The translations under genes and the position numbers were made by a program. The notes below the pieces were generated by a model. It did not search any database. It had not been told where the DNA came from and saw nothing but the letters and a program-made list of their open reading frames with translations. Shown in pieces: positions 1-11,478 of a stretch of DNA of 64,000 nt (positions are counted from its first letter, which is position 1; each line of letters begins with the position of its first letter). Source of the stretch: Paracyclopina nana (lineage: Eukaryota; Arthropoda; Copepoda; Cyclopoida; Cyclopettidae); the NCBI GenBank assembly GCA_019096065.1, contig JAGUCH010000001.1:8308001-8372000 (forward strand), read 5' to 3'.

Positions 1-2468
1 TCATGATTGTCCTGCTATAAAAAGGCTGTCAAAAAAGAATTCCATTTTGGCAAAGATTTCCCAAGTCTACATTCCACCTATGCAATGGCCACAATCAACC
101 CCTAGCTAATGGCTACCTCCCACCAAAAACTTAGCAGAATTTGTGAATAACTCGGCTGGACTCCAACACATTGGAAGCACCAAAAAGATGGCTAACTCAC
201 TTTGCACCAAGCCTTAATTTGCATGATTATTTGCAAAAAATTCTATCCACGGAAAACGATTGAGGAATCCAAGTTGAAGTCGAGCCCATCCTGACCAAGA
301 TTGACCATGGAAAAGTGAAGAAGTCATTTATCGAGATGGACAATCTCAATAGACGAAAGTAACAAAGAAAATAACGGTTGAAGAGGGACATTTTACGATA
401 AATACGCAATGGACTTCCCAATTTTTTTCGAATTCACTAAAAATTGTCAGCACATGCTTCATTCCACTTTCATGGTCACACATAAATATAAAAGTCAACG
501 TAGTTTTACTTTTTTAGCTTAAAGATATCATCGCTCAAAGAAACATCAGATGGTGCTATGAAGATAACATTGTAATTGGAAGAAAACGCATTTTTACGAG
601 AAAGCATGCTCGTGACACATAATTCCAAATAGAAATTGACAATGTGCCCCAATATCCCGCTCAAGAATGCCCCAAAGAAAATGCATGAAAAACACCTGAA
701 GTAATTAAGCAGAAATTCTTGACAAGTTTCAGATCGTTTATAAGTCAACTTGATAGGCAACGAACATTTTTATGGCAACTTATTCTACAGTATCACTTAT
801 ATTTTCAGCTTAATTAAATATTATATCTCAAACCAAGAAACATGAACAGAGCTGATTCGTTTTGAGAAGAAATAGCAAAATGTGCCCATGAAAACGGTGC
901 TCGGCGCCAAGCTGAACCAGTAATCAGCAGCTAAGTCATCAGCAGACTCACTTTTCCCATTGACATATTTAATTCCACAAAGTACTAAATGGGTCTTTCA
1001 AGACCCATTAAGTTTCTTAATAAAAGTTTAAAGTTTACTTTTATAAGTAAGCTGACTTTTTTAGACAGCTCAAATCTCAGCAATCTCAGCTTAATGTTTA
1101 AATTGTTCAGCCCTCAAGAGATATGTAAATTGGCTGCAACTTGATAAAATGTTAGCATACAAATGGGGTTTTAGAGCATTGTCCCAGCTTTGTGACACAA
1201 GCAAGAAATTAGGAGGATTTATGGTACGTACGCATGGTTGGACCGCAAGTAGTGGCTCCGGCGTGCCCATGAATTGAGCTCGAGTTTCTTCGGGTTTCAC
1301 TTGTGCGACATGATGATGACTTCACATGTGAGAACCTCTTGACCAATTCAATTGACTTTGACCTCTAGAGGCGGAAACTAGCAAGTTTTCCGAACTCTGG
1401 CACCATCACAAGTTTTAGCATATGAAAGGACCCAGCCACGAAATGAGAAAATACTTGCTATTCACGGTGAGTTATAAACGCGGCATCAATGGCCTTTGTA
1501 AATAAAGGAGCTGCTTATTGTCATTCAGTAGATCCTTCCCAAAAAAGTAATTGTTTCCGCCAATACCATTGACGGAAAAGTCATATGGCATCAAGGGGAT
1601 GCAGAAGTGAACGTTTTGCCTTAGGTAAAAATGCATCGCTTTTTTGACTTTCAAACGAATTTATTTGCTGACCATATTACATCGGGAAATGGACGCAAAA
1701 AAAACCCAGAGCTCTATGAAAGGCTCTGTTTGAAGTTATGATGTCGAAAGCACCACAGGCATCATGGCTTCTAACGTGAGCAAGTACTTTTCAAAAATAG
1801 GTCTCAATTACTAATGAAACTCTTGAAACCTAAATAAAACTTTAGGCTGTTTTATGGAACTGAGGGGCGCAATCAAAGTCCAAAAATACCCGGGTATTGG
1901 CAAATTTGCTTAAAAAAATACCACTGCACTGAGTTTTATCAACTTCATGTCATTAATTTGAAAAAACGCCTCAAATTCGTCAAAAAATTACCGATATTAA
2001 GCTTTTTCCGGGCATTCTTAAATGTAGCGGCAATTTTTTATCAAGCCGCTGCACCCTCAAATGTAGCCGATGCGGCGTAAAATCGCCACATTTGCATATA
2101 TATTGGCAGCGCTGATTCTACAATTTTCTTGAAGCATTAGAAAATCAGATCGTTTAAATAGGCCGTTTCCGTGGAAACTGGCTTAACATTCCAAAAGGTC
2201 GAATTTAATGCTCTTGATTGAGCCTAAATGCCAAGCCAAAAGTATTCACCGAAAGAAAAGCTTCTCAGAAAACTAATTTCTCTGCTTTAAACTTTGCAAG
2301 CAACCTTTCGAAAGTCCAAATTCGGCCTTAACAAAAACCAGCCAATTTCGGTTTGTTGACATAAACAAACTCATAAGCAACAAACCCGCTGCTTCAATTT
2401 TCTCTGCTGTTGCTGACTTGCTGTTTTATCGCACTTGAGTTAATATCTTGATTTTTTTTAAATTCTAG
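1..2468. other. No supported gene; possible 5' region of gene 1
   Basis: Only short open frames without domain resemblance are present, mostly on the minus strand (60-84 codons). A hydrophobic minus-strand stretch at 506-760 was examined but has no recognisable family motif. The first exon of the Cys-repeat gene that starts at 2469 should lie here. A speculative candidate is ATG at 1764 with a donor GTGAGC after 1775, giving four codons in phase 0, but nothing else supports it. A TATATATA-like stretch lies near 2095-2102. Confidence 0.4.
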
Positions 2469-5400
2469 GTTCTCTTTGTTGGGCAATGTTTCTTGTTGAG
2501 TTCAACAACGCCTGTTAGGCCAGAAAACATATCCAACTTTCTTAGAAGAGAACGACAAGCTCTGACTCGCCGTCGCGAGCTCCTGAACTCGGCTCAAACT
2601 GACCCTGAAACTGTTAAACTGGAAGCTGAAAATGTTCTGCTGACCGAGGGCCTTCTGGAATGTCGCAACGCTTCCTTTGATACCATCGAGGCTTTCACAG
2701 AGGCTGGTTTTGATCCCAGGCAATGCAGCAATAGCTGTGGAAAAGATTGCACTTGCCAAGTAGAAGAGGTAGTAGATCCCAATTGTCAGCTTTGTGAGGA
2801 AGTCCAGGACGAAATATGCGAGCAAGTTGAGGAGCAGATTTGCGTGGACAACAATGTATCCCAACAGGTAATAAAGAAAGCAGTTCGTGAATCCAATATT
2901 GATGTTGGTGGAAGAGGCCTTTTATGATTTCTATTAACAGCTAGGCTACTTATGCACTTCAACAATCTAGCTTGGGTTAATTTAGAGCTTTCCTGGAACA
3001 ATTAAGCCTAATCTCTTTACTCTAGCTTTGGTGCGATTTAAGCTGTTGAGTGAGAAACTATTATCAAACTAAACTCGCATTTGACTCTCCATAAAAGATT
3101 ACTATAGCTTTTTTGTTGAACTTCAGACAACCCCATTTTATCCAGCAAATCCATAGAAAATAGAATGTATTAAAGCGCCTAAAGGATGAATCGGAAAATC
3201 CGTTTGTGCAGTAAACATGAGTCCAGCAATTCATAGCAATTATTTTTCTTTCATCCCAGCACTTATTGCGTGCTAAAAGTTGTTTGGGCTAAGGGGAATT
3301 TTTTTGCATCAACTCAAATCTTGTTATCTTGATCTGCCTTCACAAGATTACCTCGATTGTTTCCGAAAGCCCTAGCGCATGGCAAATTCTAAGAAAATCC
3401 TGGATGTAGGTGAGTGCCTTAGTGTCATGTCATAGCAAAACGTCTCATTTCCAGACAATAAACACTATCATGGTCGATGCAATGGCTCAAGCTCAATCTG
3501 CTCTACCTGATTTGACGCCTGAACAGAAAGAGTTGATTAGTTCGATAGAGAGGCAGCTTGCAAAAGCTATCGAAGCTCAAATAATTGCCATCCTTAAAGA
3601 GCAAAGACTCAAACAAGAGACCTTAGCCCAACCGAGATGTAGAGAGGTCCAAGACAAAGAATGCTCCGCAAGCCTAGAGAAACAATGTGAGGAAACCATC
3701 GGAGAGCAATGCTCCATAGAAAATGTTGAGACTTGCAAAGAAGCTGAGCAGGAGGAGTGTCAGTTAGTGGCAGTCGATGAGCAATGTCAAATTGTCGAGG
3801 AGACCGAAATCGAAGAGATATGTAGCGTTCAGGACACAGAGCAATGCACTGAAGTAGTAAAGACCATCGAAGAGTGCCCCGAGGTAGCTGATACCCAGGA
3901 GTGCTCGAATGCTGAGGAGCAAGAGTGCTCAGTTGTTCAGGAGGAGGTGTGCGAAATTAGAACTGTTGATGACACTGAGGAGCAATGCCAGCTAGTCAAT
4001 GACCAAGAGTGTACGGTTGTAAACGACCTGGTGTGCTCAATTGTCAACCAAATTCAGTGTGAAGTTGAGCAGACGGTCGAGCAAGAGTGCATTGACGTGA
4101 CTGAAACGGTTTGTGACGATGCTGCTGCTGCTTCATTGGGGCAGCCTCCTCAAGAGGAGGAAAATTGTGTCGTAAGATTCAATCTGGAGTGTAGCACGGA
4201 AACACGCTTGGCTAATAGGTAAGAATATTTGTGCCTAGCAACAATCATGTTGTTGTGCAACCATACTTCAGGGTAAACTCTGAATTTGTAAGTAATACAT
4301 TCTTCCACTTCTTAGGCAAAAATGCGAGCCGGTGCAAGAAGAGATTTGTAGTCAAGTTATTGAGGATGAATGCTTTCAAAACGAAGATTGCCAGGAGGTT
4401 ATCACTGAAGAAATTTGTGACGAGGAGTTTGGCCTTGCTGCTATGAATTGCACTGAAGTGGAAGACCAAGTTTGCGAGCTTGTCGAAGTTTGCGCAAATC
4501 CACAAGTGGATCTGGAGTTTTGTGAAGATCAAGACCAAGAGGAGATTTGCGAGGAGACTGGGGAGGAAGTGTGCACTGATGTCGTTGAGGAGGTGCTGGA
4601 AAAAGTGATCGAGCTTCAATGTTCAACTATCCTTGAAGAAGTTTGCGAGGACAACGAGGTGCCTCAGTATGGGCAAAAGTGCACTGAAGAGGAAACCGAG
4701 GTTTGTGAGCCTGTTCTTGCTGAGGTGTGTGAACCCGTTCAGAATTGCGAGGACGTGGTGAAGAGCACACCCGATCAGGTTTGCAGCACTGTCTTTGTGA
4801 GTAAATGCGAGACAATCTCCGAACAAATTTGTCAGCCAACCTACGAAAGCCAATGTGCTCCTCAGGTCATTGAATCCTGCAGGTAATGCATAATTAACTA
4901 TGTTTGCCTCCTTCTCAAGCCGGCGGCAATCAAATAACTATGCCTTAATTGCGTTTCAGCCCTCAGCCACAAACTGTGTGCGAGACTCATTTGAAGGAGC
5001 AATGCACAACTTCTGACCAGAAAACATGCTCCACTGAATACATCGATGATTGCTCAACGAGCTACAAACGCGAATGCTCGGTGGTGTATGATGACAAATG
5101 CTCAGCGGTTTATGAAGACAAATGTCACACTGAGTACGTCGAGGAGTGCGTGGAGGAAATAGAGCCGCCCACATATATGTCTTTGATTTACATGTTTAAC
5201 CCATCTGGAGAGGTCATCAAAAGGTGTACTCAAGTACCGAAGCAGGTAAAACTCAAATAATCAGAAAAAATTTATTCCTGAATTTCTGCTTCAACTTTGA
5301 AAAGGTGTGTGTTCCTAGTCATAGGAACCATTGCGAAAAAATTCCCAGGGAAATTTGCGCTTCCGTGCCGGTCACAAACTGCGTAAAAGTTCCAAGGGAA

Positions 5401-7985
5401 AACTGCGTTAACAATCCAGTCACCAATTGTAATCAAGTTCCTGTGGAGAGCTGCCATCAAGTGCAACAAATGGTTTGCTCTAATGTCACTAGCAATGTTT
5501 GCACTCCGGTGGAGAGAGTCAATTGTTGGGATCAGCCTAGGTAAAATGAGGCAATTTTGGCAATTCGGGAGAACAAAATTACTGGCTTCTTTTTTTGTAG
5601 GCAAATATGCAAAAATGTTCCCGAAGAAAGCTGCCAGACGGTAAATAAGCAAGAAATTCATCAAGAATGTTTCACGACTCAGGACTGCCAGCAGAGAATC
5701 GTCGACAATCTATGCCACGTGGAGAAGACAAATTTGTGTCAGAATGATGCAACGCTGCCTGCATATGGTGAACAGTGCAAGAGCGTGGAAAAGCAAGTCT
5801 GTGAAGAAGCTGAGAAAGAAGTGCCAAGAAGTGTCACGTCAAAGCAATGTGTCAAAGCACGTAATTGCAGGTAACTGCTTGCCAGAGAGCCTTCGTCTAG
5901 GAGACCGTACAAAAATGCTTTCATTTGTATGCTTTCCTGGTTTCACGAATTCATCCGCCTAGTGTTGAATGTTTGCTGATTTTCGTTTTTGCATCCGGGC
6001 GGATAAATAAGTTTGTAATTAAGCTTCGTATGTTGCTTGCTTGAGCAAGACATATCAGAAGCAGTAATGAGAGTGTACTTGGGTTGTTGACTTTAGCCCG
6101 GTTCCAACACGGGATATCAGTATAGTATAGTACGGTAAACTAGTTAAGTCAGGTTGAGCTGAGCGCGCGAGCTAGGTGTGACCTGACTATGCTAAAAAGT
6201 CAAGTTACGTCTCCTGACTATGCTGATTTTCCTTGTTGGAACCGGGCTTTTGATGGCGGAGACGTCAGCAGAGATCTATCAACAGCAACTACGCAACTGC
6301 CTCTAAGGAGGATCTATAAGGAAGAAGGCAAAATGAAATAGGCTTTTATCTGGTAGCTGCCTCGAGAGAGAGAGGCCTCAAAGTCTCTCCAACTTTTTTG
6401 CCTCAATCAACTGCATTTTTTTGCAGGCCTAAATGTGAGCCGAGAGATAGAGCTGTGGCAGATGATGCTAACCCAAGCTCCTGTTCAATGGAAGAAAAGT
6501 GCCGACCCGTGAGCCGACAAGTATGCCTTGAAGAGGGTTCCCGCGAGGAGCCCAATTGTAGAGTTGTTGAGAAATCCGTCAAAGTTGCTTGCGAAAAAGT
6601 TTGCGAGCCGAGGCTGAGAACCGTTTGTGAAACAGTCGTCAATCAGCAATGTCAAATTATCGCGGAGGAAGTGCCATTCGAGGTAAGTACTCTCTCCATA
6701 CGGAATAGCTTTCCCCATCTCCAAAGCTTCTTAAGTAATGCTTGGTTTTAAGTTTCGTGAAGAATCTAGGATGCGCAGCACAGTAGCAAAAGAGTATACC
6801 TTTTCATCCTGCAGGAATATGGACATTTAAGTTCGATCTCGTGCGTTAATTACTGCTCTCCTTTGCTCAACGACCACTATCCCCTCAAGCGTACGCCTTT
6901 GATGCATTAAAGTTTCATTTTTTAAGAATTGCCGAAATGTTGCGAACCGAATTTGCCAAGAATCAGCGTCAGGAGCTCAGAGTGGTGGGGAGAAAGAGTG
7001 CGAGGTCCGTGTTGTTGGCCAAGATTGCAAGGAAGTAACTCGCGAATCTCCGACCGAAGCTTGCTTTGAAGTGCCACAAAAAGTTTGCGAAAATGTTCCC
7101 ACGCAATTCTGCCAGCCCATTCAACGCAATGAATGTCGTGCAATTCCAGTGCAGAAGCAAGTGGAGGAATGCGGCCTTCAAACTCGGTATTATTTCAAGA
7201 AGAAATGGTCTTTTTGAATAATCATTTTTTGCTCTCTTTGTGAATGCAGGGAAGTTTGTGCTCCTGTCCTTCGAGAGATATGCCAACCCAAAGCCTCCTC
7301 CGAATGTCAGCTTGAAACGAGAGAAGTTAAGGAAACGCAATGCGTTCTGGTGCCTGACACAGTCTGCTCTCAAGTAGAAAAACCTGTGTTAAGGAACGTC
7401 TGTAATCTAATAGAAGAGCAACAATGCTCTCCCAAAGTTGTGCAAGAATGCTCAATACAACCAGTACAAACATGTGTCCAGGTAAAGAAAGCACAGATTT
7501 TTCTGAAAGTTACCTCATTTCGAAATTTTTAAAGCACTCATTGAGTTGGCCTATCATGAACGCTCTGATTTATAATAATTACGCAAGATTGAGCCAGGGC
7601 TTTCTAAAGTAAGCCAAGATTGCTTGTGAAAAGTTTTTTCTATTTGTGTTTGTTACAGGTTCCCTTGAAGGCGTGTGAAGAAGTTCCAATTGAAAAATGC
7701 CAACCTATTACTCGCCAAGCTTGCGAAAACGATGTTGGAGACTCATTTTCAAGTGTTTCCAACTCTGAAGCCATTTCCAACAACACCGAAAAAAATTGCC
7801 GGAAAGTTGCAAGACCAATGTGTCGACTCGAAACTCGGAAAGAATGTACTTGCGATAAAATTACGCGAACGCAATGTAAAACCAATGGCGGAGAGACGTG
7901 CTCAAATTGTAAATTTGACTGCTCCTCCTGTTTCTCTGACCCATTCTCTCAACTTGATTTGCGCCAATTCGGCAAAAAAGTCTAA
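2469..7985 (+). CDS. Secreted Cys-rich octapeptide-repeat protein, gene 1 (ten exons, 5' end incomplete)
   Basis: No enzyme domain is recognised; a structural extracellular protein is inferred. Ten exons join in frame: 2469-2867, 3455-4218, 4316-4882, 4960-5245, 5305-5540, 5601-5870, 6427-6682, 6927-7186, 7250-7481, 7659-7985. They total 3597 nt (1198 aa plus TAA), every junction is GT-AG, and all phases agree. Several junctions split an Arg or Ser codon (phase 2). The first listed exon opens with a hydrophobic VLFVGQCFLLSS, which looks like the second half of a signal peptide, so a short upstream exon is missing. From about residue 100 onward Cys recurs mostly every 8 residues, as in CREVQDKEC and CTVVNDLVC. 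Early exons are rich in Glu/Asp; later ones carry VPRENC and VPVTNC types close to gene 2. Gene 2 at 26-28 kb is the evident paralogue. An AATAAA lies 78 nt after the stop. Confidence 0.8.
6096..6247 (+). mobile_element. 152-bp MITE, copy 1, in an intron of gene 1
   Basis: The ends are inverted repeats beginning GCCCGGTTCCAACA. A second copy of the same length at 16887-17038 differs at only about 7-8 positions. The element lies in the 556-nt intron between 5870 and 6427, the second longest in the gene. No target duplication can be fixed with certainty. Confidence 0.85.
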
Positions 7986-8062
7986 TTACCTCACCCGCAT
8001 GCTGAACGTTTGCTGTAAAACTGCATTAAGTTTTTTGTGTATGACATTTTTGAGTCACTTTT

Positions 8063-8068
8063 AATAAA
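8063..8068 (+). terminator. Poly(A) signal of gene 1
   Basis: AATAAA lies 78 nt after the TAA of gene 1. The 3' end of the gene is therefore within about 20 nt of the left end of the transposable element at 8088. Confidence 0.7.
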
Positions 8069-8087
8069 ATCATTGTTGCTTCCTGTA

Positions 8088-9991
8088 CCCCACAAAACAA
8101 AAAATCAGTAGTAAATCAGTAGTAAACCCCGTTGCAAATTAAATACATATAAATTATAAAATTTTTGTGATAAATTACAAATATGGTGTGCGTAGATGTG
8201 TACAATGTCAAAAATTTACGTCAAATATTTTTATTTCCAAAGTTATGAATTTTTAAAATTTGACATTTTGTACTTTTTTGGTTATGTTTTTTGTTCCAAA
8301 ATACTTAATTTTTTATAACTTTTTGCCATTTTATGACTAATCAAGCATCCCGGTCTTCATTTTATGTGTTCATTATTTGATATTTGTCAAATTATGAATC
8401 ACATTTTATTTAGTTTTTTATCTGTAGTAAACAGATAAAATACTGATTTCAACGTCCTTTTTTTTAATCAGTATGTCAAAATATTTTTATTTATAAAATT
8501 GCATCAATAAAATCAGTATTTTTTGTATTTCATATACTTAAAAAACTGTATACTATATCTGTTTAAAAAATTAGTTTGTTTTTGATTAATTGTATACTAT
8601 ATCAGGTTGTTATCTAGATTTCTCTGATTTACTAGGTCAGTATTTCATGTACATTCTGGCACATAAGTCCCTTCAATTTCTGGCAGTTGTAAATCAGCTC
8701 TATTTACTATTCCTACTCACTACTTATTGTCTTTCATTGACTTTTTCAAATGCATCTTTAAGGTATACTATATCAGGTTTTCATCTAGATTTATCTGATT
8801 TAATAGGTCAGTATTTTATGTATATTGTTGTCCTGGGGTCATTGCAAAAAATCAATGTTCTTAATCACTTCTAAATACAGTTACTACTCTGCACTAATTG
8901 CCATCTACACATTATTGGCGCTACTGTCAATATGTTTATTAAATCAGGTGTAAATGTAGATTCTACTGATTTAATTAGTCACTACTAAAATCTAACTTAG
9001 TAAAATGTTCAGAGATGGCTCTGCTTGCAATTCAATAATTTTGCTAAATTGTTCTTATCAATAACTTTTAATGGCTTTAAGATTTCAAAAATCATCATTA
9101 ATAGATGTTATTTAGAACAACATGAAAACTGAGTTAGAAAGTGTCATGCTTCTTATTTTCAAAGAAAAACTGAGATCTTCAGTTTTATTCAAATATATAT
9201 CTTATGGAGCAAGATTGCTGACTTGTAGCAATTCAGTCATTTTATTTTATTACTGAAAACATAGTTCTTCTTGTCTGATGAGCTAGAATTAGTGATGGAG
9301 TGAGTCAGAAAATTTCTGGCTCATTTATTTTCCACCTATTTCCAAACTGAGCCTGATGGCTGATGCACTCCAAGGCAAGAGGGACAAAAGTATAATTGAT
9401 GTGTATATTAAACACAATAACAACTGAATTAATTGGGATTAAGAAATACATGAAAATATAAATGGTATGGTATATTAGTGACATTAAATTTAGATAAAAT
9501 ACACATAAAAAGCATTTACAGATTGTATTTGTATTCAGTTTCAACTACATTAACTACTGATTATATTTGTAAAAAACAATATTAAATGTATATTTAATCA
9601 GTATAATTGGCAATAAATAGGTAATAAATAGACAACTCCGAAAAGAAAAATTTGAAAAAAAAAATTCAAAAACAAATAAGTATTTAATGTGGTTGAAATC
9701 GATTTAAACCAGATAAAAACCAGATTTATTCAAAAGTAAATAATAATTATACAGACAACGATAAGTAATATAAAAAATTTTAAGGTGAATTTGATATCAG
9801 CACATCGCAATAGCAACGATAGAAATAAAAACTAGTCGATACAACCATTTTTGAAAAATCAGGTTTTGCGAAAAATTTTATGAAACGGTTGCGTTACGCT
9901 TTTATCAGGTTTCTTGTAACAAGAAACCCGATTTAATATACGTAGTAAATCAGGCTTAAATCAGGTTCATTTCGAGTTTTGTTTTGTGGGG
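8088..9991 (+). mobile_element. 1.9-kb non-autonomous DNA transposon, copy A (CCCCACAAAACA ends)
   Basis: The 12-bp ends CCCCACAAAACA / TGTTTTGTGGGG are perfect inverted repeats flanked by GTA at 8085-8087 and 9992-9994, a likely 3-bp target duplication. The left end continues with repeated AAATCAGTAGT words. An inverted copy at 23574-25828 shares both ends and internal blocks, for example around 9006 with 24401 and around 9170 with 24235. No transposase frame is visible. Superfamily is unassigned. Confidence 0.85.
8590..8990 (+). repeat. Diverged internal repeats of element A
   Basis: A block beginning TATACTATATCAGG and ending in a GGTCAGTATTT-like word occurs at about 8592 and 8764, with a weaker third copy near 8940. 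The spacing is about 170 bp. Related blocks occur in opposite orientation in element B near 24567, 25201, 25370 and 25545. Confidence 0.7.
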
Positions 9992-9994
9992 GTA

Positions 9995-10874
9995 CGCATT
10001 ATGGTTGCGAGACCAAGGAATTGTCAACGTTCCGAAGGTTATCTTTGCTGGCAATTACACGCGATGCATGAACATTCGCACGTCTACCGCTCAAAATAGA
10101 CGCTCGTACCATTTTTGCACTTTAAAAATGACTGTTATTAATCTCCTTAAGCGTTGCGCTGAAGGTCTCGCAATTGGCAGCAATATACGAATTATTTTCT
10201 GCCACAACTTTGATTGCTACATTATCAAAATGCATCGCTACATCCTTTTCGCCATAGGAGAAGAAGTGTGCGTTCGTGATAATTGAATGAGAGTCCAGGA
10301 AGACGCTTGAGCAACTCTAATTGATATGAAATCTCAGGAGTATTTTCAGGTTTGAGAAGCTTTTTCGGTGCATTTTCCCAAGATCGATTTTTTCAACTTA
10401 TGGACGATAGGAAACCCCATCGATTTGGCAGACCTACAATGGTCCAAAAATCCCTTAAGCTCCACAAATGTAACATAAATTGCAATTTTGTACTAAAGCC
10501 CTTTTTAACAGTGAAGCCGTTGGCTCTGTCACGAAAAACATTGCGACAAGTGTTGATCCTTTTGTACCAAGAACATTGATGCAATTTTAAAAGCTTTTGT
10601 TCTTTGCAAAAACAGACACCGTGACGAAGCAATTATTTTGCCCTTTGCTGAAAGGAATCATGGAGCATTTTAAAAATACCTAATTATTAATTTTTCTCAT
10701 GCTCAAAACTCAAGCCTAACTCAAACCTTGTTTGCCATGTTTTTTTAAAAAGTGACACGACGAAAGCTTAATTTTCTGTGCAGTTCTGCACATAATGCTC
10801 TGTTGATTTCTAAGCTCCTTAAGGAATCGGAATGCGAAAATAGAATATTAATCTTGTAAGTGTAAAATGAATTA
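9995..10874. other. No supported gene
   Basis: Short frames are open on both strands, about 100 codons on plus at 9984-10286 and a minus-strand stretch opposite it. Neither has recognisable motifs or convincing splice sites. It may hold a decayed gene fragment cut off by element A. Confidence 0.35.
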
Positions 10875-11478
10875 CTGTTGAAATCCGTATCCGCAATAAT
10901 CCGAACTGTTAAAATCCGTTCCGAAAAATCAGCTCTTTGGATATCCGCTCTGTAAATATTTCTCCGTGAAAATCAGCGCTAAAAATTTTATTTAAATGCT
11001 TTAGATATTTTCTTAGGCACCAAAAGTCCATCCGGCTGCATCACTAAAATGTTCGTTTTTTCAGCATTTCTCTTCAATATTTTGTTTAATGACTCTGAAT
11101 TCAAAGTAGTGCAATATTTACAAGACGATTAAAATGTGGATGGTATTCTATGCAAAAATTCAAGTCAATGATTTTGTGCCCAAGTCAACCAGCTTGGTTG
11201 CAAAGCACAAAAGTAGATCAAATAAATTATTCAAGTACATAAATATGGCCAAGGCCAAGGCTAGGATCAAGATTAATAAGTCGTTTTGAGATCCCATGTA
11301 TCTGTAAAGTCAAGCTATAGTGACAAACAAATTTTTATTCATCGAATTTTCAATTAACGGATAATTGCTGAGCGTATTTTAACGGCGACTGATTTTTACT
11401 GTGCGGATTTTAACGGCGACGGATTTTGCTGAGCGAATTTTAACGGCGACGGATTTTCGCGGACACGGATTTGATCAG
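10875..11478. mobile_element. 604-bp MITE-like element with AAATCCG-rich ends
   Basis: The outer 20 bp are imperfect inverted repeats (16 of 20 positions), and further AAATCCGT words repeat inverted just inside both ends. An internal block around 11030-11095 resembles the interior of the 222-bp element at 57460-57681. No target duplication was resolved. Confidence 0.55.

Noticed and set aside
506-760. Hydrophobic minus-strand frame as a receptor fragment
   Set aside because: No family signature and no partner exons with matching phases.
3379-3405. Separate first exon (ATG then donor GTAGGT) starting a second gene at 3455
   Set aside because: The upstream exon 2469-2867 joins 3455 in phase, is Cys-rich and continues the same style. 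The alternative lacks a signal peptide. It remains a possible alternative promoter.
9984-10286. 100-codon plus-strand frame beside element A
   Set aside because: It begins inside the transposon end and uses a non-ATG start; the opposite strand is equally open.
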